This document shows, piece by piece, positions 35,728 through 46,259 of a DNA stretch of 64,000 nucleotides (the first letter of the stretch is position 1; each line of letters begins with the position of its first letter). Under the pieces are notes generated by a model. The model ran no database searches, was not told the DNA's origin, and saw nothing but the letters and a program-made list of their open reading frames with translations. Origin of the DNA: Bettongia penicillata ogilbyi (taxonomy: Eukaryota > Chordata > Mammalia > Diprotodontia > Potoroidae). The stretch is taken from assembly GCA_023548195.1 (NCBI GenBank), contig JAJHZJ010000414.1:1506810-1570809 (forward strand), given 5' to 3'. The translations under genes and the position numbers were made by a program.

Positions 35728-35985
35728 GCAGTTTGTTGTTGTTAAGTTGCTTCAGTTGTGTCTAACTCTTCATGACCTCATTCGGGGTTTTCTTGGCAAA
35801 GATACTGGAGTGGTTTGCCATTTTTTCATTTTACAGATGAGGAAACTGAGGCAAACAGAGTTAAGTGACTTGCCTAGTCATTTCCTACACAAGTAGGAAG
35901 TGTCTGAGGTCAGATTTGAACTCACGAAGATGAGACTTTCTGACTCCATCCAGCACTCTATCCACTGCGTCACCTAACTGCCAGT
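35728..35985 (-). mobile_element. marsupial tRNA-type SINE (antisense)
   Basis: 'TTGTTGTTGTTAAGTTGCTT', 'CAGTTGTGTCTAACTCTTCA', 'TTCTTGGCAAAGATACTGGA', 'GATGAGGAAACTGAGGCAAA' and 'CACTGCGTCACCTAACTGCC'. Nearly complete, with the CAA tail at its 35728 end. Confidence 0.9.
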
Positions 35986-36140
35986 CATGGAATATCAGAG
36001 CTAGAAGAAAACTTGGAAATTCTCTAGTCTGTCTCTATCATTTTGGAGATGAGGAAACTGAGACCCAGAGAAATGAAAACTATTTGTCCAAATTCATACA
36101 TTCAGTGGGTGGACAGGGAATTAGAGACCATACCATAAGA
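35986..36140 (-). mobile_element. MIR (antisense)
   Basis: 'TGGAATATCAGAGCTAGAAG', 'GAGATGAGGAAACTGAGACC' and 'AAATTCATACATTCAGTGGG'. Confidence 0.7.
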
Positions 36141-36454
36141 TCAAAGGAAATGTACATATTGCCCTAGAGAAGAAGAGAAGTGGGAGTGGTAACAAGATAG
36201 GAATGGATACTGGACTTGTGATTTCATTGGTTTAGAATTCCAGGATGGGAAAAATCCTTTTATCAAAGCAGGTGAGTACACATGTTCTGAAACTTCCCAT
36301 CTTGGAGAGTTGCCTCTAGAACAGATAGGTTGACCAAATTGCCCAGGATCACACACCCAGTTAATGTCAGAGGTGATAGTTAAATAAATCTTTTCTTGGC
36401 TTAGCAGATAGCTTTCTATCCACTACACCTTACCACCTCTCCAGGAAAAGAGGC

Positions 36455-36690
36455 TGTTAGATGGTGCTCTGGTTGACAGAGCTCTGGACTTCCAGTGAAG
36501 AAGTCCTGAGTTCAAATCTAGCCTCAGACACATTAATTGTATATCCCTGAGCAATTCACTCAATTACTTTCCTCAATTTCCTCATCTGTAAAATGAGAAT
36601 AGTAACAGCACTCACCCTTCAGGGTTGGTGTGAGGATAAAATGAGATAATATTTGCACAGTGCTATAAATATTATCCATTAAGACAGATG
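36455..36690 (+). mobile_element. MIR-related SINE
   Basis: 'AGTCCTGAGTTCAAATCTAG', 'CCTCAGACACATTAATTG', 'ATTTCCTCATCTGTAAAATG' and 'TTGGTGTGAGGATAAAATGA'. Confidence 0.8.
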
Positions 36691-37235
36691 ATAACTATAT
36701 TAAAATTTTTGGGAGGCTCTTATGGAAAAAGGGAATTAGATTTATTCTGTGTGACTCTGAGGCCCAGAACTAGGAATATTGCTTGGGAGTTTTAAGAAGG
36801 CAGATTTTAGCTCATTGTGTGAAAGAACATGCTAACAATTAGAGCTGCCACCCTCAATGGAATAGTTTGGCTCATTATGTAATATGGGACAAGTCCCCAG
36901 AGAGGCCCAGCAGGAGAACACACTGCCATTTTTCATGGTCATTTCAGAGGAGATTCCTAAGTCAGTAAGGGAATTAGATCAGATGACCTCTGAGATCTCT
37001 TCCAACTCTATGCTCTGATAAGACAGACAATGTCAGAGCTCCACAGATACTCATGAAATGTAAAGAGAACTAGAGGAAGGCTTCCAGTATGCTCAATGGC
37101 TCTTCTGGGGAAGATATATGGAAGAACATAGATGAGAATCATATATGATGCAGAAGCATGGATGGATCCTGATCTGTAAGGATGGAACTAACCCCTCCAT
37201 TGATGAAACTGAATTGAAAGATTGAAATATCATGA

Positions 37236-37522
37236 AGCTAAAGAGTAGGAGAAGAGAGTGAGGATGGTGAAAGGAAGAAAGCAAAAAAGGAAGGAAGGGA
37301 AAGAAGGAGCAAAGGAAGGAAAGAGGGAGGGAAGGAAGAAGAGAAAAAGGGAAGAAGGAAAGAAGGAAGGAGGGAGGGGAATGAAGGAAGAAAAGAAGGA
37401 TGGATGGAAGGAGGAAGGGAAAAAAGGAGCAAAGGAAGGAAGGACGAAAGCTTGGAGGAAAGATGGGAGGAAAAGTGGGAAGGTGGTAGGAAAGAAAGAA
37501 GGAAAGAGAGAAGGAAGGGAAG
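37236..37522. repeat. long purine tract, (GGAA)n-type
   Basis: About 285 bp of almost pure purine (GGAA, GAAGGAGGGAGG motifs), giving spurious Lys/Glu/Gly and Ser/Phe/Pro frames on the two strands (37093-37575 and 37258-37539). Confidence 0.9.
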
Positions 37523-37611
37523 AAATAAACATTTATTAAGTGTCTACCACAAGCCAAGCATGGTCTTAGGACCATAAAGAGCTTAGGCTCTTTACAAATA
37601 TTATCTCATCT
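37523..37611 (-). mobile_element. L2/MIR-type 3' sequence interrupted by HAL1
   Basis: 'ATAAACATTTATTAAGTGTC', then 'CTTTACAAATATTATCTCAT'. The latter continues after the HAL1 as 'CTGTTCTTCATAACAACCCT' (40163 onward). Confidence 0.6.
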
Positions 37612-38099
37612 CCCCCAAGCCCAGCCAAATACCTATAAAAAAAATGACTCTAAACTCTGGAGCTGCAGAACCCGCAGAATGACAGAGTGAAGCAAATCTC
37701 CAGTCCAAGACAGCCTGGAAGGTCACAGACAAGTGTCTATCACACCACACCGGGGCAAGGATCAGTCCCACCTATGCTGGGCCAGCATAGACAGGACCTG
37801 AGCAGGCTTTGGGGAGACTGAAACTCTCATGCCTGCAACAGTTTCCAGACTTCATGACCCCAAAACACCAAAGACAAATTGGAAGGTCAGTGGAAAATGC
37901 CTGTGAGAGTGTGGGAGAATGGAGTGCTCCAGGACCCGGCCCAAGGGCAGCAGCAGCAGGGACAGCTGCAGGCACTGTTTCTGGAGCTCTTGGCCCACAG
38001 ATTGTGAGAGAATAGTGTGGCTGACAATATACCCCAACCATCCCCCCGGAAGCAGAGATCTTAACAAAGAGCTCAAAAATCAAGTAAATGGCTGGGGAA

Positions 38100-39172
38100 A
38101 TGAGCAAAAACTGGAAAAATAAGCAGACTACAGAATCTTACTTTGGTAACAAGGAAGACCAAAACATGCAAACAGAAGACAACAAAGTCACAACTCCTCC
38201 ATCCAAAGCCTCCAAGAAAAATATGAATTGGTCTCAGGCTATGGAAGAGCTCAAAAAGGATTTTGAAAATCAAATAAGAGAAATAGAGCAATAACTGGGA
38301 AAAGAAATGAGAGTGGTGCAAGAAAACTATGAAAAACGAGTCAATTGCTTGCTAAAAGAGACCCAAAAAATGCTGAAGAAAATAACACTGTAAAAAATAG
38401 ACTAACCCAAATGACAAAAGAGATCCAAAAAGCCAATGAAGGGAAGGATGCCCTAAAAAGCAGAATTGACCAGACAGAAAAGGAGGTCCAAAAGTTCACT
38501 GAAGAAAATAATTCCTTAAAGATTAGAAGAGAGCAAATGGAAGTTAATGACTTTACAAAAAATCAAGAAATTATAAAACACAATCAAAGGAATGAAAAAA
38601 TAACAGACAATGTGAAATAGCTCATTGGAAAAACAACTGACCTGGAAAATTGATCTAGGAGAGACAATTTAAAAATTATGGAACTACTTGAAAGCCATGA
38701 TCAAAAAATAAGCCTAGACATCATCTTTCAAGAAATTATCAAGAAAAACTGTCCTGATGTTCTAGAACCGGAGGATAAAATAAATATTGAAAGAATGTAC
38801 CAATTGCCTTCTGAAAGAGATCCCAAAAGGAAAACTCCTAGAAACACTGTAGCCAAATTCCAGAGCTCCCAGGTCAAGGAGAAAATATCGCAAGCAGCCA
38901 GAAACAATTTGAGTATTGTAGAAATATAATCAGGACAACACAAGATCTAGCAGCTTCTACCTTAAGGGATTGAAGGGCTTGGAATATAATATTCCAGAAG
39001 TCAAAGGAACTAGGATTAAAACCAAGAATCACCTACCCAGCAAAACTTAGTGTATCACTTCAGGGGAAAAATGGTCATTCAATGAAATAAAGGACTTTCA
39101 AGCATTCTTGATGAAAAAACCAGAGTTGAATAGAAAATTTAATTTTCAAATATAAGAATCAAAAGAAACATG
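38100..39172 (+). pseudogene. HAL1 ORF1 pseudogene
   Basis: ATGAGCAAAAACTGGAAAAA at 38100 is the start. Open blocks are broken at about 38294 (TAA), about 38618 (TAG), 38650 (TGA) and about 38926 (TAA), with frame changes. Recognisable parts are the coiled coil (about 38345-38600, heptad-like Lys/Glu/Asn), the RRM-like block near 38660 (RRDNLKIMELLESHDQK) and the C-terminal domain with LSVSLQGKNGHS-type decay near 39045. Too damaged to make ORF1p. Confidence 0.85.
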
Positions 39173-39434
39173 AAAAGGTAAACAGGAAAGAGAAATCATA
39201 AGGGACTTCTTAAAGTTGAACTGTTTATATTCCTAGATGGAAAGATAATATTTATAACTCTTGAGACTTTTCTCAGTACTAGGGTAGTTGGAGGGATTAT
39301 AGACATAGACAGAGGACATAGGCTGAGTTGAATAGGAAGGGATTATATTTAAAAAAATAAAATTAAAGGGTGAGAGAGGAATATGTTGAGAGGAGAAAAG
39401 GAAAAATAGAATGGGGCAAATTATCTCTCACATA

Positions 39435-40125
39435 AAAGAGGCAAGAAAAAGCTTTTTCAATGGGAGGGAAGAGGGGAGGTGAGAGGGAAAAAATGAATCT
39501 TACTCTCATCACGTTTGGCTTACAGAGGTAATAACATGCATACTCAATTTGCTATGAAACTCTATCTTACTCTACAGGAAAGTAGGTGAGAAAGGGATAA
39601 GTGGAGTGTGGGGGAGATGATAGAAGGGAGGGCAAATGGGAGGAGAGCATAACCAGAAGTTAATATTTTTGAGAAGGGGTAGGGTCAAAAGAGAGAATAG
39701 AATAAATGGGGGGCAGGATGGATGGAGGGAAATATAGTTAGTCGTCCACAATATGACTTTTATGGAAGTCTTTTGCATAGCTACATATGTACAACATATA
39801 TTGAATTGCTTGCCTTCTCAGTGGGGATGGAGGAAGGGAGAGAGTTGGAACGCAAAGTTTTAAAAAACGAATGTTAAAAATTGTTTTTACATGCAACTGG
39901 GAAATAAGATGTATAGCCAATGGGTTATAGAAATCTATCTTGAACTCCAAGAAAATAGAGGGGATGGGGATAAGAGAAGGGAGGGGTGTGATAGAAGGGA
40001 GGGCAGATTGAAGGAAGGGGTAATCAGAATGCATGCTGTGTTGGGGTGGGTGGAGGGGAGAGTTGGGGAGAACATTTGGAACTCAAAATCTTGTGGAAAT
40101 GAATGTTGAAAACTAAAAATAAATA
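39435..40125 (+). repeat. two spacer-plus-3'-end modules in HAL1 3'UTR
   Basis: Module 1 (about 39435-39905) carries AATAACATGCATACTCAA, GATGATAGAAGGGAGGGCAA and GGAGGGAAATATAGTTAGTC, then the L1 terminus (ATTGAATTGCTTGCCTTCTC, TTTTTACATGCAACTGGGAA). Module 2 (about 39910-40125) restarts with GGGTTATAGAAATCTATCTT and GATAGAAGGGAGGGCAGATT, and ends 'GGAACTCAAAATCTTGTGGA'. Confidence 0.65.
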
Positions 40126-40163
40126 AATGAGAATTAAAAAAAAGAAAAAATAGTATCTCATCT

Positions 40164-40480
40164 GTTCTTCATAACAACCCTGGAAGAGAAGGCTTAGGAA
40201 GGACAACTATTTGAAAAGCCATTATACAGAAGAGGGATTAGACTTGTTCTGTTTGGTACTAGAGGACGAAATTTGGAGTCATGAGTAGAAGTTGCAGAGA
40301 TTCAATTTAGCTTGTCCAAATGTACCTTGAGAGACAGTGTGCTCCCACTCATAGAGAACTTCAAGCCAGTGCTAAATGACCATTTATTGGGTAGGCTGAA
40401 GAAGGAATTCTTGGTCAGGCATGGTTGTCTCAGACATCCTCTAAGGATCTGAGATTCTGTTTCCTTCACCTTGCTCTCAT
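40164..40480. other. continuation of interrupted repeat, then unassigned DNA
   Basis: It begins with a MIR-like 'TTCTTCATAACAACCCTGGA'. The rest has no recognisable gene. Confidence 0.4.
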
Positions 40481-40484
40481 TTCT

Positions 40485-40620
40485 GAGTAATTGTCTATAT
40501 GCTTAGTGATGCCTGTTGCCATTTCTAATAGAATATAAGCTCCTTGAAGGCCAGAAATTTTAGTTTTGTATTTGTGCCCCCCATTGACTGAATGCGTGCT
40601 GACTGATTACTTCTCAGACA
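40485..40620 (+). mobile_element. L2 3' end
   Basis: 'AATATAAGCTCCTTGAAGGC' and 'GACTGAATGCGTGCTGACTG'. Confidence 0.6.
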
Positions 40621-40639
40621 AAATCACCAGTAATTTCAG

Positions 40640-41232
40640 ACTGGTGGTTTTCAAAATGTCATTGGAGGAATCCTGAGGGGTCCCTGAGATCCTTTCAAGG
40701 ATTTCTTAAGTTCAAAGCTAGTGTCATAATAATAAGATATCCTTTGCCTATTATACTTTTCCATTTTCTAAATACATATCTCTGAGTCCAGATTTACTTC
40801 ATGTACTTCAAGCAAAGCAACATATTGCAACAGATTGAATGCAGAAGCAGATAAGAAAATCCAGCTGTTTTCTATTAAGCTAGATAGCAAAAAGAGTTGC
40901 AAAAATGTGTTTTGAAAATGCCACTCTTCTCACTAATCTTTTGTTTTGTAAAAATAGCCATTTTTCATAAAAATGATATTTATGTCAGCATGTAATTTGT
41001 CTACTGCTATTTTTAATGAATTAGCAAAAATTTTTAAATGTATCAGTTTTAACTTCTAATATGATATTAATATTTACCAATATATTATACTATTATAATA
41101 TAGATATGTAGATATGATATAGGTATATCAATATAATATAGATTAAAATATTGATATGTATTGCCCACACATACAAAAGTTCTTTGGAGTCCTCAATAAT
41201 TTTTAAGACCAAAAAAGTTTGAGAACCATTAC
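40640..41232. mobile_element. hAT-Tip100-like DNA transposon (Zaphod/Arthur type), non-autonomous
   Basis: One end is 'CTGGTGGTTTTCAAAATG' and the other 'AAAAAAGTTTGAGAACCATT', approximate inverted ends of the CAGTGGTTCTCAAA type. Interior blocks 'GGGGTCCCTGAGATCCTTTC', 'ATTGCAACAGATTGAATGC', 'AGAAGCAGATAAGAAAATCC' and 'GAGTCCTCAATAATTTTTAA' match my memory of a mammalian Tip100 element. No transposase frame is left. Target duplication not seen. Confidence 0.7.
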
Positions 41233-41284
41233 CATAAAGCAATAGTGTACCTAACAATTCAACAATACTTTAATTCCTCTGAAT

Positions 41285-41495
41285 CCCTTGAATTTTTGAT
41301 TTAGAGCTGAGACTTTAGAAACTGTTGAATCCAACTCTTTTGTTCTACAGATGAGGAAACTAAGTCACAGAGAGATTAGATGATTCCCCTAAGATCATAC
41401 AGCTAGTAAGTATCTGAGGTGGAATGTGAATCCAGATCTTTCTGACTCCAGGTCAGTCCAGTACCCTACACACTGTACCATACCTCTTCTCACCT
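41285..41495 (-). mobile_element. MIR (antisense)
   Basis: 'TTCTACAGATGAGGAAACTA', 'AAGATCATACAGCTAGTAAG' and 'CTTTCTGACTCCAGGTC'. Confidence 0.8.
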
Positions 41496-41559
41496 GTTAG
41501 ATTTAGGCTTAATAACTTTACAATGACTTGGCAGAGAAATTATTTTGCTCAAGTCCCTC

Positions 41560-42030
41560 TATAATCTGGTATAAAACTACATGTGCAGCCTGACCTCATC
41601 ATATTACTTACCTTCCCCTCTGAATTCCAGGCAAATAGGACTTTGCTCTGTTAGTCACCATGCCTGGATTGGAATCTACCCTTTCCCACTCTGTCCCAAT
41701 CCCATTATCATTGACTTTTAAGATCCTTCTATTTCTTTAAAGCCCTACTCAGATACATCCCCCCAAAAATCTCTGTGGCCCTTCTCCCCCTCCAAGTGAA
41801 AGCATTTTCTCCCTTTTCTGACTTCTCATAGGATGTTAGCTGGACTTCTTCATATTTACTCTTCCTTTGATCATCCTGTTGATATGCTTGTCTTGCTAAC
41901 ACCCCTTCCCCAACATTAGACTGTAATTTATTTAAGAATAAGAATTATTTTTTTTAATCTTAATTTCAACCAGTACAGAACCTTGAGCATAGTAAGTGCT
42001 GAATACACATTTGCCAAATTGAAGATCTAA
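41560..42030 (+). mobile_element. L2 3' portion
   Basis: 'CTATAATCTGGTATAAAACT', 'AAAGCCCTACTCAGATACAT', then 'AACATTAGACTGTAATTTAT' and 'TAGTAAGTGCTGAATACACA': a diverged L2 3' end. Confidence 0.55.
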
Positions 42031-42039
42031 CACCAGGAA

Positions 42040-42340
42040 ATCAGATCGTCTTTTGATGTCCAGATCATGGCAAATTTTTACCTGTGGCTTTTTTTATTTT
42101 CAGGCTGATTTCCTTCAAATGTAAACCTGATGTTTTCTGTGGTGATGGAGGGGTTGTTTTCACTGTGACTTCAGTTTGTCTTCCCTTGTGCTTGGATTAA
42201 GAAAAGTTTGTGTTGCTTTAGAGTAGTAATACTGATCTGGGAGCAAAAGTCCTGGGCCAGAAGTCATAGGATTCAGAGCAGAGAGAGGGCTTAGAGTTCA
42301 TCTCGTCATCTATCTATTCATTCATCAGGCCTTGATTAAG
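42040..42340. other. unassigned DNA
   Basis: No gene or clear repeat recognised. Confidence 0.35.
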
Positions 42341-42344
42341 CATT

Positions 42345-42560
42345 TACTGTTCTCAAAGAGGACCAAGACATCAGAAAGGTGACATCATGGCATGCAAGTG
42401 AATTGGATTTGAGTGAGGAAGGGCTGTGCAAAGTCACCAACCTCACTTTTTCCTCCAGAGCCATTTGAATCCAGTGGCAAGGTACAGATCAGGGATGACT
42501 GTGGCTCCCTTGTGGGAAATACAAAATCAGAAGAATGAAAGGACTGCCTTGCTCCAGTGA
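42345..42560 (-). mobile_element. RTE-like element, 3' portion (antisense)
   Basis: 'GTTCTCAAAGAGGACCAAGA', 'AGGTGACATCATGGCATGCA', 'GCAAAGTCACCAACCTCAC' and 'CCAGAGCCATTTGAATCCAG': same family as 57106-57655. Confidence 0.7.
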
Positions 42561-42761
42561 GGATCCAGTGGAGATTAGATCACATAAATGTTTAGTGGAT
42601 CTAGTCAGCAGGATTGTATCCTGCTCTGTCTCCAGTGCAGTTCAACAGCACTGACTAGGGGCATTGGACATGGTCAAGAATAACTAGGTTGAGTCTGGCA
42701 AGACATGAGTGGCAATAAGATAAGGAGTCAGGGCATTTCTGAATAGAAGACAATGTAAAAT

Positions 42762-43010
42762 TTTATTTTGTTGTTCAATCGTTTCAGTCATGTCCAACTC
42801 TATGTGACTCCATTTGGGGTTTTCTTGGCAAAGAAAGTTTGTCATTTCCTTCTCCAGTTCATTTAACAGATGAGTCAACTGAGGCAAACAGAATTGAGTG
42901 ATTTGTCCAGGGTCACATAGCTTGTAAGTGTCTGAGATTTGAACTCAGGTGAGTCCTTCTGACTCCAGGGACAACATTCTATCCATTGAGTCATCTAGAT
43001 ACCTGTGGTA
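42762..43010 (-). mobile_element. marsupial tRNA-type SINE (antisense)
   Basis: 'TGTTGTTCAATCGTTTCAGT', 'GTTTTCTTGGCAAAGAAAGT', 'CAACTGAGGCAAACAGAATT', 'GTTCATTTAACAGATGAGT' and 'CCATTGAGTCATCTAGATAC'. Confidence 0.88.
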
Positions 43011-43584
43011 TAAAATAGAACTTTGTTCAATATTAGCTCAAGTTTGGCAACAGAAGAAAATGATGCCAGAGCAGAGGTCACTGAAGGACTCGGAAGGGAC
43101 TGGAAGTTACAGAGGAATCATGTACAGGAAGATGTGGAAAGACAGGAGTTGGACAGAAGAATTTCTGAATTCATTATTATGGAACTGGACTAGATGACTC
43201 TACGGTCACTTTCACTGCTATATCTGAGGCCCTAGATTTCAGGCGGATGTAAGTGTCTTGAGGACAGGAGCTCTTTACTGCACTAGGGCTTCAAAGATTA
43301 ACATGAACTCCCATGAACCTATATAAAAGAAAGAAGAACAACCACCACTTTAACAACCACTGTTACAAATCTCTTCTCATTAAATCACCCACACCACTCC
43401 TTCTCAGCAGAGGACTTCACCATATGCCATATACTTTACTGAAAAAATAGAATCCCTACTCACTGAGCTTCCTCTTCTTCCTTACTCTACATTTCAAAAA
43501 TCCATTGCCATCACCGCACTCTTTTCTCCTTCACTACAGTCTCGGATGGTGTAGTTCTTCTCCATGTAATAGTGAATTAACTTC

Positions 43585-43725
43585 ATATAAATATATATAT
43601 GAATATATACATGTATACATATATGTGTACATCTCTATATACACATATACAATACATATGTATTGTATGCTCTCTGTGCACAGATAGATACATATATGTA
43701 TACACACACACACACACATACATTT
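43585..43725. repeat. TA/TATG/CACA simple-sequence region
   Basis: ATATATGAATATATACATG, followed by CACACACACACACATA at about 43702-43717. Confidence 0.8.
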
Positions 43726-43934
43726 CCCTCTACTATTCCATTTATCACTATACTGGATCCTTTCCTACTCCCTACAGATATGTCCAGGTAGAATTCTCCT
43801 CATCCTTAATGTACCATCCCTTGACCATGCCAACCCTTTAGGTTATTTTCCTAAATCTCTCTTCCCTTTCACAAATCCTTAGGATAATGTATTACATACT
43901 TCTTGCTACTTTCTTTCTTCTCATGGAAGTCATG

Positions 43935-43998
43935 TCATTATTTCTCTGATGGCATGGTGGTCTTCTTTGGCAATAAAGGATGAACACACACACACTCT
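43935..43998 (+). mobile_element. RTE-like 3' tail
   Basis: 'GATGGCATGGTGGTCTTCTT', 'TGGCAATAAAGGATGAACAC' and then ACACACACAC. It is the sense end of the family found antisense at 42345, 55871 and 57106. Confidence 0.45.
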
Positions 43999-44289
43999 CA
44001 GTCACTTCTTATCCTCTTGTCATCTTGTTTCTAATCTCATCACTCAACTGAAATGTTTTTCTCTAAAGTTACTAGTTATCTCTTAATAGCCAAATCCAAT
44101 GACCCTTCCTCAGCTTTAAGCCTTCTGGATCTGTCTGCAGCATCCAACATTGCTGATTAACCTCTCCTCATAAATACTCTCTCTTCTCTGGATTTTTGTG
44201 GCATTTCTGTTCTCTCTTGGTTCTCACAACTATGAGTGCTCCTTTTCAGTCTGCTTTGATGGATCCATCATAGACCCACACTCTTAACT

Positions 44290-44495
44290 GTGAGCATCCT
44301 CTAAGGTCCTCCCTTCCCCTTTCCTCTCCTCCCTTCTCATGTCTCTCCTTTTCTCCCCCATTCTCCTCTCCTCCTCTGTCCCCTTCCCTTCTTCTCCATT
44401 TCTTCTCCCCTTCTCTTTTCCTTTTCTTCTCCTTTTCTCTCCCCTCTACTCCTCTCTCCCCTCCCTTCTGCTCTCTTCTCTTCTTTCTTCTCTAA
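44290..44495. repeat. pyrimidine tract (TCTCC/CCTTTT)
   Basis: About 200 bp almost free of purines (CTCCTCTCC, CCCTTCT motifs), expanded inside the L2 relic. Confidence 0.85.
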
Positions 44496-45304
44496 TATCA
44501 TCAGTTCCCATGGATTCAATGATCATTTCTATGCAAATGATTCCCAGATCTTTATACACAGGACTGCATTTCAGTCCCACATCACAAGTTACTTGTTGAA
44601 CATTTCAATTTGGATATTTCAAACTCTACATGTACAAAAGAGCACATTGTCTTTCTCCCCAAACTCAAGTTTCTTTCTGATTTTCTTATTTCGTCAAAGG
44701 TAATACCATCCTTCCACCTCCCCAAGTTCACAACTTTGGTCATTCCTCTTCCCCTACACAACCTGTAAATTCAACTTTCACAACATCTCTTGCAACTATT
44801 CCCTTCTCTTTACTTATACAGCCACACACTAGCTCAGGACCTCAACATCCCTCACTTGAGCTCCTGCAATATTGTCTTAATTGGTCTCCCTGCCTCTAAT
44901 ATCTCCGCTCTCCAATCTGTCCTCCTCATAGCTGCCAAGAGATATTCCTAAAGCACAGGTCTGACCTGCTGAAAAACTCTTGTTACCTCTAATATTTAAG
45001 ATAAGCTCTTTAGTTTGGTATTTATACCCTTCATAATCCAGCTCTGGTCCAGTTTTCTGGGCTTTTAAACCCCTTTCCCCTTCATTCATTCTAAGTTCCA
45101 GCCCAACTTGCCTAACTGTAACTCCTTATACAACATCCCATCTCCAACCTCTAGGTTATCCCTCCTGCCTGGAATGCTGCCTTTCTTCACTTCTGGATTC
45201 CTTCAAAGCTCAGCTCAAATATTACCTTCTACCTGAAATCTTTTGTTATTAGTACCACACCTTGCTCTGCTCCATTCCCACTAAATTATGTTTTGTATGT
45301 ATTT

Positions 45305-45715
45305 TATATGAAGGAAAGGTGGCATAGTGTAGTGAATAGAGAACTAGCCTCAGTCAGGAAGTCCCCATACTGGTCAACCCTGGGCAAATCACTTAATCTA
45401 TAAAGGCTCTAGGCCAGGGGTAGGGGCCCTGCAGCCCTGAGGCTACAGGTGGCCCTCTAGGTCCTCAAGTACAGCGCTTTGACTGAATCCAAACTTCACA
45501 GAACAAATCCCCTTAATAAAAGGATTTGTTCTGTGAAACTTGGACTTAGTGGAAAGGCTGAACTCGAGGACCTAGAAGGCTACATGTGGCCTCAAATTCC
45601 CACATTCCCCATTTCTGCTGTAGGCAATTCTCTAAAACCATAAATTGCAGGAAAAGTACTTACTTATCTTCATTGGCAGGAGTTTTCTCAGGCAGGCATC
45701 CCCCAGGGATGGATA
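45305..45715 (+). mobile_element. SINE split by a hAT MITE
   Basis: 'GAAAGGTGGCATAGTGTAGT', 'GCCTCAGTCAGGAAGTCCCC' and 'TGGGCAAATCACTTAATC' form the left part. 'GGCAATTCTCTAAAACCATA', 'ATTGCAGGAAAAGTACTTAC' and 'CATTGGCAGGAGTTTTCTCA' form the right part. Together they follow the order of one marsupial SINE interrupted at 45415-45617. Confidence 0.7.
45415..45617. mobile_element. palindromic hAT-type MITE
   Basis: The two halves are inverted copies. 'CACAGAACAAATCC' (left arm) mirrors 'GGATTTGTTCTGTG' (right arm) around a short AATAAA-containing loop near 45517. 'TCTAGGTCCTC' in the left arm mirrors 'GAGGACCTAGA' in the right arm. Ends are CAGGGGTAGGGGCC and a degenerate CCCCATTTCTG. Flanking octamers CTCTAGGC (45407-45414) and CTGTAGGC (45618-45625) match at 7 of 8 bases, as expected for hAT target duplications. 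Confidence 0.85.
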
Positions 45716-45779
45716 TAAATATATTTGTAAATAAATACAAAATATACCGACTCTAGCATATTTTGTATTTACTTATATA

Positions 45780-45905
45780 GTTGGATCTATTGTTTCCTTC
45801 ACTAGAATGTAATCTCATTAGGGTAGGCACTGGTCTTTTTTGTCCTTGTATCCCAGAACTAGCATAGTTCATGACATACCTACATGTGTATATATTTTTA
45901 TATAA
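45780..45905 (+). mobile_element. L2 3' end
   Basis: 'AGAATGTAATCTCATTAGGG', 'TAGGCACTGGTC' and 'TGTCCTTGTATCCCAGAACT'. Confidence 0.65.
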
Positions 45906-45939
45906 ATAGTATTATTACTATTTTCTGATTGATTCATAG

Positions 45940-46080
45940 TTCAATCCCTTCAATTACTAGAGGAGAAAAGTGAAGCCCAGAGAAGGGACGTGATCTGCAC
46001 AACCTCTGGTAGCAGAGCTGGGGTCCTAACCCAGGATTTTTGCCTCAGAATCAAATGTTTTCCCTATTACACCTGAGGTT
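45940..46080 (-). mobile_element. MIR fragment (antisense)
   Basis: 'CAGAGAAGGGACGTGATCTG', 'TAGCAGAGCTGGGGTCCTAA' and 'CCCAGG'. Confidence 0.5.
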
Positions 46081-46259
46081 CTTTTCTCCCATCTGTCACT
46101 ACTTAGCATTGCGACCTTGGAAGAGTCACTCCAGATTAGAGATGTACCTAGTCATCTTTGTGCCAAGGAGAAGTTTTAAGGACACCCTGTACCCCAACAC
46201 CCTTCCTCATTGGTGTAAGGTTGTTTCTGGTGAAGTTGTACTAATTACTAGTCTATTTA

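Larger units (their letters stand above)
37612..40153 (+). mobile_element. HAL1 (ORF1-only), slightly 5'-truncated
   Basis: TATCTCATCT occurs at 37602-37611 and again at 40154-40163 and marks the insertion. The element begins within the 5'UTR ('AGCCAAATACCTATAAAA', aligning about 60 bp into the 30355 copy). It has an ORF1 (38100-39170) with several stops, then a two-module purine-rich 3'UTR and an A-rich tail at about 40120-40153. No ORF2 sequence is present. Length is about 2.54 kb. It is more decayed than the 30355 copy. Confidence 0.85.
43345..45295 (+). mobile_element. long L2 relic (RT region to near 3' end), with inserts
   Basis: L2 blocks appear in order: 'CCTTCTCAGCAGAGGACTTC' (43400), 'TAAAGTTACTAGTTATCTCT' (44066), 'GGATTTTTGTGGCATTTCTG' (44190), 'CAGTTCCCATGGATTCAATG' (44503), 'GCAAATGATTCCCAGATC' (44534), 'CTGCAATATTGTCTTAATTG' (44863), 'AAAGCACAGGTCTGACCTGC' (44950) and 'TGCCTGGAATGCTGCC' (45167). 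It is interrupted by TA/CA simple sequence at 43585-43725 and an RTE-like tail at 43935-43998. The small frames here are L2 debris. Confidence 0.75.

Noticed and set aside
37093..37575. 160-codon Ser/Phe/Pro frame, possible membrane protein
   Set aside because: It is the complement of the long purine tract and has no real signal or transmembrane pattern beyond low complexity.
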